A stretch of 64,000 nt of DNA from Chlorobaculum thiosulfatiphilum (GCF_006265165.1 NZ_VDCH01000002.1:1-64000), one strand, 5' to 3'; shown: positions 19,509-30,258, counted from the first letter of the stretch. Made by a program: numbers and translations. Notes: generated by a model from the letters alone, not told the origin.

Positions 19509-20510
19509 TTACAGCCATCCCTGCTGCCGGTACCAGCGGAGCGTTTCCGCAACCCCCTCGGCCAGCGGAATTGCCGCTGTGAACCCCAGCTCTTGCTGCG
19601 CTTTCTGCGGACTGCACACCCAGAAATCCTGCACCAGCTCGTTAGCTTTGTCGCGGTTGATCAGCGCCGGGCGGCCTGTCAGCTTCGCGACGGCGCCGAG
19701 CACCGCGCCCAGCCCGAACACCAGCGGCTTCGGCAGGTTTATTCGCATGAGCCGCCCAAAACCAAGCGCCGGGCGCGCGGCTTCGATCACCTCGTCCCAG
19801 GCGTAGCCGCGCGGCGAGGTGATGAAGTAGTCCTGACCGGCAGCGGATTCCGTGTCAAGCGCGAGCAAAATCCCGCGGATCAGCTCATCGACATGGATCA
19901 TGCTGAAGCGCTGCCGTTTTCCGGAACCCGCCGAAAGCAAGTACCCTTTTTTCATCATGGCGAACACTTCGAGTATGTCGCGATCTCCCGGCCCGTACAC
20001 TGCTGGCGGACGGACGATAGTCAGCGGAACGCTTCCCGCGTGCCGCCTCGCCGCCTCTTCGCCGAGCAGCTTGCTGCGCCCATAGGCGCTCACCGGGCTT
20101 GGGCGGTCACTCTCCCGGACGCCTGGCGAAGGTGACGATGCCGGCCCCATGGCGGCAAGCGACGAGACCAGCAGAAAGCGGCGAAGCCTCGGATTGCGCC
20201 GCTTCACCGCTTCGAGCAGGTTTTCGACCGGCGTCACATTGCCCGCAAGAAACCCGGCCTCATCGACCGCTTTGGTCACTCCGGCCAGATGGATGATCGA
20301 GGTAACACCCGAAATCGCCCGGCCGAGCGCCTCCGCGTCGCCGTATGCGGCGCGCACCTCCTCGACTCCCGCGCGATGGCTCGCCGACGAAACACTGCGG
20401 CTTTCGGGCCGGAGCAACACCCGCACCCGGCGGCCCTGCCCAATGAGGGTATTGACGAGTCTCGAACCGATAAATCCGGTCGAACCTGTAACAAGAATTA
20501 CTCCATCCAT
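19509..20510 (-). CDS. NAD-dependent epimerase/dehydratase, next to an alpha-oxoamine synthase
   Basis: An extended SDR with the nucleotide-binding motif GSTGFIGSRL directly after the ATG at 20510, which I prefer over the upstream frame to 20600. The YxxxK pair is in SAYGRSK. The 333-residue protein has no membrane segment. It is transcribed divergently from a serine-palmitoyltransferase-like gene. In the bacterial ceramide pathway of Caulobacter the 3-ketosphinganine reductase is an epimerase-family protein, so a role in reducing the product of the neighbour is plausible but unproven. Other SDR substrates are equally possible from sequence alone. Confidence 0.85.
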   Translation of the reverse strand: MDGVILVTGSTGFIGSRLVNTLIGQGRRVRVLLRPESRSVSSASHRAGVEEVRAAYGDAEALGRAISGVTSIIHLAGVTKAVDEAGFLAGNVTPVENLLEAVKRRNPRLRRFLLVSSLAAMGPASSPSPGVRESDRPSPVSAYGRSKLLGEEAARRHAGSVPLTIVRPPAVYGPGDRDILEVFAMMKKGYLLSAGSGKRQRFSMIHVDELIRGILLALDTESAAGQDYFITSPRGYAWDEVIEAARPALGFGRLMRINLPKPLVFGLGAVLGAVAKLTGRPALINRDKANELVQDFWVCSPQKAQQELGFTAAIPLAEGVAETLRWYRQQGWL

Positions 20511-20753
20511 AAAAATCTTCCTCTTTTTCGCATGATTACTTTCTTGTGCTGCTTGCACATGCCAACAGAAACCCACCTGATAATCGGACAAAAAACGCAA
20601 GCCTGTTTATCGAAAAAAATGAAATTTTTAATACATTTCCGTTTCATAGCAGAATCCGCAGTTGTGACCCGGCATTGCCGAACACGATTTGCGGGAGACA
20701 GCCATCATCAAATTCAAGTGCCTGGCGAGAACGTGGAAGTAAAACCGTAAACT

Positions 20754-21956
20754 GTGGAAAAAACTAAAGATATATTCAAAAAGTGTGTTGATTTCACCCT
20801 TGCCGACGAAGTCAAAGCGCTGGGAGTATACCCTTTCTTCCGTCCAATAGACGACTCCGAAGGACCGGTTGTCTCTTTTGAAGGGCGAAAATTCGTGATG
20901 GCCGGCTCGAACAACTATCTTGGCCTGACCAACGATCCGAGCGTCAAGCAGGCCTCGATCGACGCCATCAATAAATATGGCACGAGCTGTTCCGGTTCAC
21001 GCTACATGACCGGAACAGTCAAGCTCCACATCGAACTCGAAGAGCAGCTCGCTGACTTTTTCGAAAAAGAGCGCTGCCTGCTTTTCAGCACCGGCTACCA
21101 GACCGGTCAGGGCATCATTCCAACCATCGTGCAGCGCGGCGAGTACATCGTTGCCGATCGCGACAATCATGCGAGTCTCGTGGCCGCATCGATCATGGCG
21201 ATTGGCGGCGGCGCGAGTCAGGTGCGCTACCGGCACAACGATATGGCCGACCTCGAACGGGTGCTCCAGAACATCCCCGAAAGCGCAGGCAGACTGATCG
21301 TCTCGGACGGCGTTTTTTCGGTCTCTGGCGAAATCGTCGATCTTCCCGAGCTGGTAAAGCTTGCGAAAAAATACAATGCCCGGATCGTCATCGACGACGC
21401 CCATGCGGTTGGCGTCATCGGCAAGGGAGGCCGCGGCACACCGTCTGAATTCGGACTGGTTGACGAGGTTGACCTGATCATGGGCACCTTCTCCAAAACT
21501 TTCGGCTCCCTCGGCGGCTATGTGGTCGGCGAGCGCTCGGTGATCAACTACATCCAGCACACGGCGGCATCGCTCATCTTCAGCGCCTCGCCGACTCCGG
21601 CCAGCGTGGCGGCGGTACTGGCGACACTCAAGATCATCAGGAATCAGCCGCAACTGACCGAGCGCCTGATCGCCAATACCGATTACGTTCGTCAGGGATT
21701 GCTGAAGGCCGGATTCACCCTCATGCCATCCCGTACGGCGATCGTGACGGTACTGATCGCCGATCAGATGAAAACGCTCTATTTCTGGAAAAAGCTTTTC
21801 GATGCCGGCGTCTATGTCAACGCATTCATCCGCCCTGGCGTCATGCCCGGTCACGAAGCACTGAGAACCAGCTTCATGGCCACCCACGAAAAAGAGCATC
21901 TCGACAAGGTCATTACTGAATTCTCGACCATAGGACGGGAACTCGGCATTATCTAA
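20754..21956 (+). CDS. Alpha-oxoamine synthase (serine palmitoyltransferase / KBL / BioF-like)
   Basis: A PLP-dependent enzyme that condenses an amino acid with an acyl-CoA, releasing CO2. Seen in the sequence: the [10 protein letters not shown] entry, FSTGYQTG and HASL PLP-stacking region, DDAHAVGV with the pyridine-contacting Asp, and [13 protein letters not shown] with the PLP lysine. It starts with GTG at 20754. At 400 residues it fits serine palmitoyltransferase, 2-amino-3-ketobutyrate CoA ligase and 8-amino-7-oxononanoate synthase alike. The absence of other biotin genes and the divergent SDR neighbour favour a long-chain base (sphingoid-like) function, with moderate certainty. A terminator follows. 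Confidence 0.82.
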   Translation: MEKTKDIFKKCVDFTLADEVKALGVYPFFRPIDDSEGPVVSFEGRKFVMAGSNNYLGLTNDPSVKQASIDAINKYGTSCSGSRYMTGTVKLHIELEEQLADFFEKERCLLFSTGYQTGQGIIPTIVQRGEYIVADRDNHASLVAASIMAIGGGASQVRYRHNDMADLERVLQNIPESAGRLIVSDGVFSVSGEIVDLPELVKLAKKYNARIVIDDAHAVGVIGKGGRGTPSEFGLVDEVDLIMGTFSKTFGSLGGYVVGERSVINYIQHTAASLIFSASPTPASVAAVLATLKIIRNQPQLTERLIANTDYVRQGLLKAGFTLMPSRTAIVTVLIADQMKTLYFWKKLFDAGVYVNAFIRPGVMPGHEALRTSFMATHEKEHLDKVITEFSTIGRELGII

Positions 21957-21988
21957 GGCGTTAAGCGCATTCACAACATTTATTTTAT

Positions 21989-22022
21989 AAAAGCCCTGCC
22001 AAACCCGTAGGGCTTTTTTTTT
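21989..22022 (+). terminator. Intrinsic terminator after the alpha-oxoamine synthase
   Basis: The arms AAAAGCCCT (21989-21997) and AGGGCTTTT enclose an 11-base loop and run into ten or more T residues, 32 bases after the stop. Confidence 0.88.
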
Positions 22023-22256
22023 CTGTAAACAGATCGCAGGGAACCAGACATTCTTTGGAGTTTGCGTAAATTCACCATAAATTTACAACGTTCTGCACGT
22101 CCCACGACACGATGCGATGATGCGTACGATCAGATATACCGATAGCTTCCCTCCTGCGCCGATGAGCAATAGCGGATCGCAACAGTCAACCGCTGTCCGC
22201 TGGAATTCCATGTTTTCCAACGCTCACTCAACACCAACAACCCAACACGCACAACC

Positions 22257-24827
22257 ATGAAAAAGCAGCAGGCAAAGGGTTCTGGCATGAAAAGGCTCGC
22301 GCTTTCGGTGACCTTTCTTGCATCGACGCTGGCTCCACTGACAACCTGGGGCGCGGATGGCGTCCTGAAAGGGCGCGTCACGGACAAGGCCGATGGAGAA
22401 GGCGTCATCGGCGCGGCGGTATCGATCGCCGGCACCAACATCGCGACCGCCACGGACATCGACGGCAATTTCGTGCTCAGGAACGTCCCGGCGTCGAAAC
22501 AGCAGAAAGTGACCGTGTCGAGCATCGGCTACGCGCCGACCACTCAGGTTATCGCTGTCGGCGACGGCCAGAGCGCCACGCTGAACTTCACCCTCGGCCA
22601 GACCACCATCATGGCCTCCGAAGTGGTCGTGGGCGCCGCGCTGTACAAACAGGACAGGCTCGACGTGCCGGTAACAGCCAACGTAGTGTCGAAAGAAAAA
22701 ATCAAGGAACAACCAAACCCGACACTCGACGCCGTCGTTCAGGACGTTCCCGGCGTTGTAGTCAGCCGCGCAGGCGGAACATCGTCATCGAACTTGCAGA
22801 TTCGCGGTTCCAATACTTACAATGGCGGCGGTATCGGTACGAGGGTGAACGCCTTCTACGATGGCTTCCCGATCAATAGCCCGGACAGCGGTGAAATCGT
22901 CTGGCAATCGATCAACATGAACGCCGCCGACAGGGTCGAAGTGCTCAAGGGCGCGGCAGCGACGCTCTACGGTTCCGGCGCGATGGGCGGCGTAGTGAAC
23001 GTGACCGGCCACATACCGCAGAAAATGGAGATCAGGGCAGGAAGCAGCATCGGCTTCTACGACAAAACGCCATCGAGCGACGAAAGCGAATATCGTGACG
23101 GCTACACTCCGATCTTCTGGAACAGCTATGTCGGCGTCGGTAACAAAAGCGGCAAATGGACTTACGACTTTCTCTACTCGCACAGCGATGACGACGGCTA
23201 CCGCCAGAACGCCTGGAACTACATGAATGACGTCAAGCTGAAAGCCCGCTACGACATCGATTCTAAGCAGTACATCCAGCTCAGCACGTTCTACAACTCG
23301 ACTGTAGGTGGTTATGCGTATCAGTGGCCTTCGAATACCGACGTCAATCTGAATGTTGGCCCTCCGGCATCTTTTGTCGTCAACCAAACCCCTATAGAAG
23401 GCAAGTCTTATGACATCTACAGGACTTATTCGAGTGCCATGTTTGTCCCCTTGGTTTACTCAAATCTTTATGATGTTTACACAGATGACATGATCAAGAG
23501 ACAAAACGCTCTTGTGGGATTAAACTATGTCAACCTCTTGAGCGACAACCTCTCTCTTGATACAAGGCTGTACTACACCTATAATGCTACCCGCATCGAG
23601 TATAACCGCACAGGTATCGATCAGGTATATCCAACTGGCGGCGGTTACATTACCCCAGTCCATCCGGCTTATGGGATTATTATTGGTGCCGGGTTAAATC
23701 CCAATGCCCCAAATTTCCCAAGCCTTAAAACACCAGGACAGTTCAACGAAACTGATGATAACCGTTACGGTGCCGGAGTCAAACTCGACTGGCGTGTAAA
23801 CGATGCTCACCGTATGCTTTTCGGAATCGATGCTAACATTGTCGATACCCGTACTACTCAGGTGGCAGCGGAATACCCGGTAAAAGGAGCATTCAATGAC
23901 ATTCAGGAAAAAAACTTTGCCGCATTCCTGCAAGACGAATGGAAACTGAGCGACAAGTTGACTGCCCTGATGTCATTGCGCTATGACTGGAGCGGCATCA
24001 ACAAGGATGAAGTAGAGGAAACCCCTGGGGTCTGGAAACCCATCAACAATCCAAGCGTTGACGCCCTGAGCCCGAGAATCGCACTCAACTACAGGGTAAG
24101 CGATGACACGGCGCTTCGCGCCTCATGGGGCCAAAGCTTCCGGGCACCTACCCTGTATGAGCGCTTCGTTCGCGAAGGGGGCATTTTCACCGGCGAAATG
24201 AATCCCGACCTCAACAAGGAAACCATGACCGCTTGGGAAGCGGGTTTTTTCAAGCAGTTTAGCGATAAGGTCTCAATTGATGTGGCTGGGTTCATCAACG
24301 ATTACGATGACTTGATCCAGTCGATCATTGACTACGACAATAGCACTTTCATGTACCGCAACATTACCAAAGCGCGTATATGGGGTATCGAGACCAGCCT
24401 GAACTACAGGCCGACCCCTGACTGGAACATGAGTGTAGGTTACACGTACATGAACGCCAAGAACCGGTCTTATGAACCAGGCGCAGATAAAACACTCGAC
24501 AAAAACCCCAACCCGGAATGGCTGCCTTACCGGCCTGAACATACGGCATCGGCGAGTGTAACATGGAAGGCAACCAAAAAGCTGAGCCTGAACGTCAACG
24601 GCCGCTATGTGGGCAAGTACAATGCTGTCAGCGTCTACACAAACCCCGAGGGCGACAACTACCCCGGCGATTTCGTGGTGTTCAATGCTGGCCTGAAATA
24701 TCAGTTCAACAAGAACGTCACCGGTACTCTGGCCTGCAACAACATCAACAACACGCAGTACGAAGAGGCCGAGTGGTTCCGTGCTCCGAACCGCAGCTTC
24801 ATCGCCGGTATCGACCTGACCTACTGA
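22257..24827 (+). CDS. TonB-dependent outer-membrane receptor
   Basis: An 856-residue outer-membrane transporter powered by TonB-ExbBD. A signal peptide (about residues 1-32, cleavage after TWGA) is followed by a carboxypeptidase-regulatory-like beta domain (about 35-115), then the plug domain (LQIRGSNTYNGGG; VEVLKGAAATLYGSGAMGG), and a 22-stranded-type barrel ending in an aromatic residue (GIDLTY). An in-frame ATG at 22287 is an alternative start. The substrate cannot be told from sequence: siderophores, cobalamin and other metal chelates are usual. I looked for a cobalamin riboswitch in the 234 bases upstream and saw none. tonB/exb genes are not adjacent. Confidence 0.93.
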   Translation: MKKQQAKGSGMKRLALSVTFLASTLAPLTTWGADGVLKGRVTDKADGEGVIGAAVSIAGTNIATATDIDGNFVLRNVPASKQQKVTVSSIGYAPTTQVIAVGDGQSATLNFTLGQTTIMASEVVVGAALYKQDRLDVPVTANVVSKEKIKEQPNPTLDAVVQDVPGVVVSRAGGTSSSNLQIRGSNTYNGGGIGTRVNAFYDGFPINSPDSGEIVWQSINMNAADRVEVLKGAAATLYGSGAMGGVVNVTGHIPQKMEIRAGSSIGFYDKTPSSDESEYRDGYTPIFWNSYVGVGNKSGKWTYDFLYSHSDDDGYRQNAWNYMNDVKLKARYDIDSKQYIQLSTFYNSTVGGYAYQWPSNTDVNLNVGPPASFVVNQTPIEGKSYDIYRTYSSAMFVPLVYSNLYDVYTDDMIKRQNALVGLNYVNLLSDNLSLDTRLYYTYNATRIEYNRTGIDQVYPTGGGYITPVHPAYGIIIGAGLNPNAPNFPSLKTPGQFNETDDNRYGAGVKLDWRVNDAHRMLFGIDANIVDTRTTQVAAEYPVKGAFNDIQEKNFAAFLQDEWKLSDKLTALMSLRYDWSGINKDEVEETPGVWKPINNPSVDALSPRIALNYRVSDDTALRASWGQSFRAPTLYERFVREGGIFTGEMNPDLNKETMTAWEAGFFKQFSDKVSIDVAGFINDYDDLIQSIIDYDNSTFMYRNITKARIWGIETSLNYRPTPDWNMSVGYTYMNAKNRSYEPGADKTLDKNPNPEWLPYRPEHTASASVTWKATKKLSLNVNGRYVGKYNAVSVYTNPEGDNYPGDFVVFNAGLKYQFNKNVTGTLACNNINNTQYEEAEWFRAPNRSFIAGIDLTY

Positions 24828-24869
24828 CCGGTCGTCACATCGGATGCCGTCAATCACGGCACACAAACG

Positions 24870-24903
24870 GAAGGGCTGTCACTGTGGCAGCCCTTCTTTT
24901 TTT
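24870..24903 (+). terminator. Intrinsic terminator after the TonB receptor
   Basis: The arms GAAGGGCTG and CAGCCCTTC enclose a short loop and are followed by a T-rich run, 42 bases after the stop. Confidence 0.88.
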
Positions 24904-25047
24904 CTTCCCGCGACCACGAATTTTGCCGACTGGTAAAACCGGCATCACCGTAGCTCGATATGTATAAATTCTCTTTACTTTAAAATTATTACGTACTATA
25001 CCATATTAAAACACACCACACATACATATTTATAATTACGTATATTT

Positions 25048-25740
25048 ATGCAATTCTATGCAAAGTCAAAGATTTTGCTCCGACAGATTCTTGGACATGA
25101 ACTCAAGGCTGGAGTGGAATTGTATTGCAAAACCTTCACTGCCGGAGGCTGGGTCTTCTCGCCTATCGGCATCAACAGCTCGAGCGTCATTTTTTCGGTA
25201 GGCATCGCCAATGACATCCGCTTCGACAAAAGCCTGATTGACAGCTTCGCCTGCAACGTCCATGCTTTCGATCCAACCCCGAAGTGGATAGACTGGATCA
25301 AGGCGCAACGCACCCCGCCCGAATTTCATTTCCATCCATTCGCCATCGGCAACACGGATGGAACCGTGCGACTCCGGGAGGATACCATCGAGGTCCCGGC
25401 CAAAAGAGTCCAGACCGTCATGAGCGAGCTCGGCGTCGAAGCTATCGACATCCTGAAAATGGATATCGAATCAGCGGAGTACGAGGTGATCGATGACATT
25501 CTGGATTCCGGCGTTCCAATCTATCAACTGCTCGTCGAGTTCCATCACCACTTCAAAAGCGTCCCGATAGAAAAAACAAAATCGGTGCTCGAAAAACTCT
25601 CCGCCGCCGGGTATCGCATTTTCCACATCTCTGAAAAATACCGGGAGTTCTCCTTCATCCACGAACAGAGCTACTACCGGCACGTCGATGAAAGCCTGAA
25701 CGGGCTGATACCGAAATCCCGCGCCGTCCGGAACGCTTGA
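25048..25740 (+). CDS. FkbM-family SAM-dependent methyltransferase
   Basis: A 230-residue protein of the FkbM/Methyltransf_21 family, which O-methylates sugars, polyketides or other glycoconjugates. Seen: a short Rossmann-like first strand (VIFSVGIANDI), the acidic loop region HAFDPTPKWI, and the family hallmark LKMDIESAEYEVI at about residues 136-148. No glycosyltransferase or polysaccharide cluster surrounds it, so the substrate is unknown. The region upstream (24904-25047) is AT-rich and is probably its own promoter. Confidence 0.85.
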   Translation: MQFYAKSKILLRQILGHELKAGVELYCKTFTAGGWVFSPIGINSSSVIFSVGIANDIRFDKSLIDSFACNVHAFDPTPKWIDWIKAQRTPPEFHFHPFAIGNTDGTVRLREDTIEVPAKRVQTVMSELGVEAIDILKMDIESAEYEVIDDILDSGVPIYQLLVEFHHHFKSVPIEKTKSVLEKLSAAGYRIFHISEKYREFSFIHEQSYYRHVDESLNGLIPKSRAVRNA

Positions 25741-26148
25741 TCTCCGTTTTTCCAGACTGGTTCGCCGCTTGAACAAGAAAATGCAGTCAGGCTGATCCGG
25801 CCTGCGCCATGTAATGGAGTGAGCCGGTCAATTTTTTGCCGATTCTGCGCGAAACGGCGATCCTCACGGTTTTCCGGCTCGTCGCTCACCTCGTCACTGC
25901 CCTGAACCATCCAACTCACCGCCATTAACTCTTTTCATTTAGCAAGCATCCGGAAACGATCCGCGACCGGTTCTCATTATCAGGGTGATTGCCGGAAAGA
26001 CTCGCGGATGGAATGGATCCAGTTTGCCGGTTCTCCGCCCAAGCCCGGCAAAAAGCCCCGAACGTGTTTTTAGCCTGTTATATCAAAGCGGGATTTATTA
26101 CATTAGGTGGCCTGAAACACCTCAATAAAAGCACATCTCAAGTTATCT
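25741..26148. other. 408-base intergenic region upstream of bchS
   Basis: No protein or RNA gene could be supported here. The last ~70 bases before bchS are AT-rich and contain a small inverted repeat AGGTG...CACCT (26105-26122), a candidate regulatory site for bchS. No cobalamin riboswitch core was seen. Confidence 0.45.
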
Positions 26149-29100
26149 ATGGGCGACAAAATCCGAATTGCCGCGGTGGTCGGAATGGAACAGTGCAACC
26201 AGCGCGTATGGCGGGAAGTGACCGATTTAATCAGCCGGAATGCCGAGCTGACCCAATGGACCGACCAGGATCTCGAACACCAGAATCCGGAGGCAGGCAA
26301 GGCGATCCGCGAGGCGGACTGCATCTTCACCACTCTGATCCAGTTCAAGAATCAGGCCGACTGGCTCCAGGAGCAGATCGCGCAGTCGAAGGTCACGACG
26401 ATCTTCGCCTACGAGTCGATGCCCGAAGTGATGCACCTGACCAGAGTCGGAAACTACGTCGTTTCCGAAGACGGCAGCGGTATGCCCGACATCGTCAAAA
26501 AGGTCGCCAAGATGCTCGTCAAGGGCCGCGACGAGGACGCCCTCTATGGCTACATGAAGCTTCTGAAGATCATGCGCACCATGCTGCCGCTGATTCCGAA
26601 GAAGGCGAAGGACTTCAAGAACTGGATGCAGGTCTATACCTACTGGATGCATCCGACCGCCGAAAATCTCGCTTCGATGTTTAATTACATCATGGCGGAG
26701 TATTTCGACGTGAACGTAAAGGTCAACAAGGTCGAGGAAATTCCGACGATGGGATTCTACCACCCCGATGCGCCGGAGTACATGAAAGACCTGAACCACT
26801 ACGAAAAATGGCTGCATAAAAAGAACCGCAACGCCAAAGGGCAGAACAACATCGCCATGCTCTTCTTCCGCAAGCATCTCTTGCAGGAGAAGGAGTACAT
26901 CGACAACACCATCCGCGCCATCGAAGCCAAGGGCCTCAACCCGCTGCCGGTGTTCGTGATGGGCGTCGAGGGCCACGTGGCCGCTCGCGAGTGGTTCACC
27001 CATACCAAAATCGACATGCTCATCAACATGATGGGCTTCGGCTTCGTCGGCGGCCCCGCAGGCGCCACCACGCCGGGCGCTTCGGCTGCCGCGCGCGAGG
27101 AGATTCTCGGCAAGCTCAACGCACCGTACGTCGTCGCCCAGCCGCTCTTTATCCAGGACATCGAATCGTGGAAAACGCAGGGCGTCGTTCCGCTGCAATC
27201 GGCCATGACCTTCGCCCTTCCGGAGATGGATGGCGCGGTCTGCCCGGTGGTGCTCGGCGCGATCAGGGATGGCCGCCTGCAAACCGTGCCCGACCGCCTC
27301 GAACGCCTCTCCACGCTGGCCAAAAAGTTCTCCGAACTGCGCCACACCCCGAACCGCGACAAGAAGGTCGCCTTCGTGGTTTATGACTATCCGCCCGGCA
27401 TGGGCCGCAAAGCGAGCGCCGCTCTGCTCGACGTGCCGAAGAGCATCTACAAAATGTTGCAGCGCCTCCAGAGCGAGGGTTACAACGTCGGCGAATTGCC
27501 GGAGTCCCCGGAAGCACTGCTCGCGATGCTCGACCGCGCCACCGATTACGAGATTCAGGCTCACGAGCCGGACTGCTCCTCGATCGACAGGCAGACCTTT
27601 AACGCCATCACCACCGACCGCGAGCGCGAACGCATCGAGGCCCGCTGGAGCGGCTTCCCCGGCGAAATCGCCCCGGTCGGTCCCGACAAAATGTTCCTCG
27701 GCGGACTGACGCTCGGCAACATCTTCCTCGGCGTCCAGCCGCGCCTCGGCATCCAGGGCGACCCGATGCGCCTGCTCTTCGACAAGGAGAACACGCCGCA
27801 CCACCAGTACATCGCCTTCTACCGCTGGATCAGCCGCGAGTTCGGCGCTCACGCCCTCGTCCACGTCGGTATGCACGGTACGGTCGAGTGGATGCCCGGC
27901 CTCCAGCTCGGCGTTACCGGCGAGTGCTGGCCCGACGCGCTGCTCGGTGAAATGCCGCACTTCTACATCTACCCGGTCAACAACCCCAGCGAGGCCAACA
28001 TCGCCAAACGCCGCGGTTACGCGACCATGATTTCGCACAACATTCCGCCGCTCTCCCGCGCCGGCTTGTACAAGGAGCTACCGGCCTTCAAGGAGATGCT
28101 CAACGACTACCGCGAACGCGGGCTGGAAAAGATCGTCGATGTCGAAACCGAGATGGCGATCCTCGAAAAGGCCGAGAATCTCAACCTGACCGACGACTGC
28201 CCAAGGATCGAAGGCGAACCCTTCACCGACTACATCGGGCGTCTGTACATGTACATGCTCGAACTCGAAAGCAAGCTTATCTCCAACGCGCTGCACGTCT
28301 TCGGCCAAACGCCGGAGCTTGCCACCCAGGTCACCACGATCTCCGAGTACCTGAAGGTGCGCGGCAACGACCGCTCGCTGCCCTCGGTGATTCTCGAAGC
28401 GCTCGGCGAAAGCAGCGCCTGGGGCGACTACCCGTCGCTGGCGACCAAAGCCCGCAAGGGCGATCCCGTCGCCCTGAAGATGAGGGAGCGGGTTGACGAC
28501 ATCGCTCGCGACTTCATCGAACAAACCATCTTCGGCAACTCGAACCCCGGCAACGTATTCAGCGTACTGACGAACGGCTCCAGGGTCAGCGACGAAATGG
28601 CCGCCGCGATCACCACCGCCCTGCAGGAGGGGCTCGCCCTCAAAACGGGCCTTCAGGACAATGGCCAGGAGATGCAAAGCTTTGTGCGCGCCCTGAACGG
28701 TGAGTATCTGCCCTCCGGCCCCGGCGGCGACCTGGTGCGCGACGGCGCGGCCATCCTGCCGACCGGTCGCAACATCCACGCCATCGACCCGTGGAGAATT
28801 CCGTCGGAGCTGGCCTTCAAGCGCGGCAAGCTGATCGCCGACACCATCATCCAGAAGCACCGGGACGAGAACAACGGCGACTACCCCGAAACCATCGCCC
28901 AGGTGCTCTGGGGTCTCGATACCATCAAGAGCAAGGGTGAGGCCGTGGCGGTCATCATCGCCCTTATGGGCGCCGAGCCGGCCTACGACGCGCAGAACAA
29001 GATCAGCCACTACAGGCTCGTGCCGCTCGAAAAGCTGGGCCGTCCGAGAATCGACGTCTTGATCCAGATCAGCTCGATCTTCCGCGACACCTTCGGCGTA

Positions 29101-29952
29101 CTGGTCGATCACCTCGACAAGCTGGTCAAGGACGCCGCCAAAGCGATCGAACCCGCCGAAATGAACCACATCAGGAAGCATGTCGATGAGGCCATCGCGC
29201 AGGGTAAGGATTTTGAAAGCGCCACCTCGCGCCTCTTCACCCAGGCTCCCGGCACCTACGGCTCACAGATCGACGAGCTGGTCGAAGACTCGGCGTGGGA
29301 GTCGGAGGAGGATCTCGACAACATGTTCGTCAAGCGCACCAGCTTCGCCTATGGCGGCAACCGCTACGGCGACGAGCAGTCCGACATTCTCAAGAATCTG
29401 CTCGGCACTGTCGATCGCGTCGTGCAGCAGGTGGACTCGGCGGAGTACGGAATTTCGGATATCGACCGCTACTTCTCCTCGTCGGGCGCGCTTCAGCTCT
29501 CGGCCCGCCGCCGCAACCCGAAAGGGGACAATGTGAAGCTGAACTACGTCGAAACCTACACGGCGGACATCAAGGTTGACGACGCCGAGAAAGCGCTCAA
29601 GGTGGAGTTCCGCACCAAGCTGCTCAACCCGAAGTGGTTCGAGGGAATGCTGGCGCAGGGCCACAGCGGCGCGACGGAGATCAGCAACCGCTTCACCTAC
29701 ATGCTCGGCTGGGACGCCGTCACCAAGGGCGTTGACGACTGGGTTTACAAAGAGGCCGCCCAGACCTACGCTTTCGACCCGGCCATGCGCGACAAGCTCA
29801 TGAAGCTCAACCCGAAAGCCTTCAAGAACATCGTGGGCCGTATGCTCGAAGCGAGCGGGCGCGGCATGTGGGCCGCCGACCCCGACACCATCGAGAAACT
29901 CCAGGAGATCTACTCCGACCTGGAAGATCGGCTCGAAGGCATCGAGGTTTGA
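26149..29952 (+). CDS. bchS: Magnesium chelatase subunit H paralogue BchS
   Basis: The large porphyrin-binding subunit that, with BchI and BchD, inserts Mg2+ into protoporphyrin IX. The 1267-residue protein has the N-terminal DUF3479-type domain followed by the CobN/Mg-chelatase core. Conserved blocks such as HVGMHGTVEWMPG, HFYIYPVNNPSEANIAKRRGYAT and LPTGRNIHAIDPW are intact. Green sulfur bacteria have three H paralogues (BchH, BchS, BchT); in Chlorobaculum tepidum bchS lies just upstream of bchH-bchM-bchE, and the same order here is the reason for calling this one BchS. BchS is linked to high-flux bacteriochlorophyll c synthesis. bchI and bchD are not in the window. Confidence 0.9.
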   Translation: MGDKIRIAAVVGMEQCNQRVWREVTDLISRNAELTQWTDQDLEHQNPEAGKAIREADCIFTTLIQFKNQADWLQEQIAQSKVTTIFAYESMPEVMHLTRVGNYVVSEDGSGMPDIVKKVAKMLVKGRDEDALYGYMKLLKIMRTMLPLIPKKAKDFKNWMQVYTYWMHPTAENLASMFNYIMAEYFDVNVKVNKVEEIPTMGFYHPDAPEYMKDLNHYEKWLHKKNRNAKGQNNIAMLFFRKHLLQEKEYIDNTIRAIEAKGLNPLPVFVMGVEGHVAAREWFTHTKIDMLINMMGFGFVGGPAGATTPGASAAAREEILGKLNAPYVVAQPLFIQDIESWKTQGVVPLQSAMTFALPEMDGAVCPVVLGAIRDGRLQTVPDRLERLSTLAKKFSELRHTPNRDKKVAFVVYDYPPGMGRKASAALLDVPKSIYKMLQRLQSEGYNVGELPESPEALLAMLDRATDYEIQAHEPDCSSIDRQTFNAITTDRERERIEARWSGFPGEIAPVGPDKMFLGGLTLGNIFLGVQPRLGIQGDPMRLLFDKENTPHHQYIAFYRWISREFGAHALVHVGMHGTVEWMPGLQLGVTGECWPDALLGEMPHFYIYPVNNPSEANIAKRRGYATMISHNIPPLSRAGLYKELPAFKEMLNDYRERGLEKIVDVETEMAILEKAENLNLTDDCPRIEGEPFTDYIGRLYMYMLELESKLISNALHVFGQTPELATQVTTISEYLKVRGNDRSLPSVILEALGESSAWGDYPSLATKARKGDPVALKMRERVDDIARDFIEQTIFGNSNPGNVFSVLTNGSRVSDEMAAAITTALQEGLALKTGLQDNGQEMQSFVRALNGEYLPSGPGGDLVRDGAAILPTGRNIHAIDPWRIPSELAFKRGKLIADTIIQKHRDENNGDYPETIAQVLWGLDTIKSKGEAVAVIIALMGAEPAYDAQNKISHYRLVPLEKLGRPRIDVLIQISSIFRDTFGVLVDHLDKLVKDAAKAIEPAEMNHIRKHVDEAIAQGKDFESATSRLFTQAPGTYGSQIDELVEDSAWESEEDLDNMFVKRTSFAYGGNRYGDEQSDILKNLLGTVDRVVQQVDSAEYGISDIDRYFSSSGALQLSARRRNPKGDNVKLNYVETYTADIKVDDAEKALKVEFRTKLLNPKWFEGMLAQGHSGATEISNRFTYMLGWDAVTKGVDDWVYKEAAQTYAFDPAMRDKLMKLNPKAFKNIVGRMLEASGRGMWAADPDTIEKLQEIYSDLEDRLEGIEV

Positions 29953-29975
29953 CAAGTCAGCACATAACGCTCATA

Positions 29976-30012
29976 AAAGAAGGGCTCTGAAACAGGAGCC
30001 TTTCTTTTTTTG
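29976..30012 (+). terminator. Intrinsic terminator after bchS
   Basis: The arms AAAGAAGGGCTC and GGAGCCTTTCTTT pair, with one G-U, around a short loop and end in a T tract, 24 bases after the bchS stop. It separates bchS from bchH transcriptionally. Confidence 0.85.
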
Positions 30013-30258
30013 CCCAATCCCCCTTTTTTAGAATATATTACTTCAGTACCACAACCAACCGCCGCCAAACGACCACGACGCAGAAGGTCGCATCTTCGCT
30101 TTCAGAACTTTGTTTGATATATTATTATTAGTGTTTAAAGGCATTTCATCTCTCTGTCGTCAGTCAGGATCGAGGGAAAAGTACGCCTCCCTGCATGATG
30201 TAATCGCGACCCGCTATTTACGTGGAGCGAGTGAATAGCGCGTTCATAAAACCAGTTT

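Noticed and set aside
22023-22256. Possible cobalamin riboswitch before the TonB-dependent receptor
   Set aside because: No box matching the B12 aptamer core was seen.
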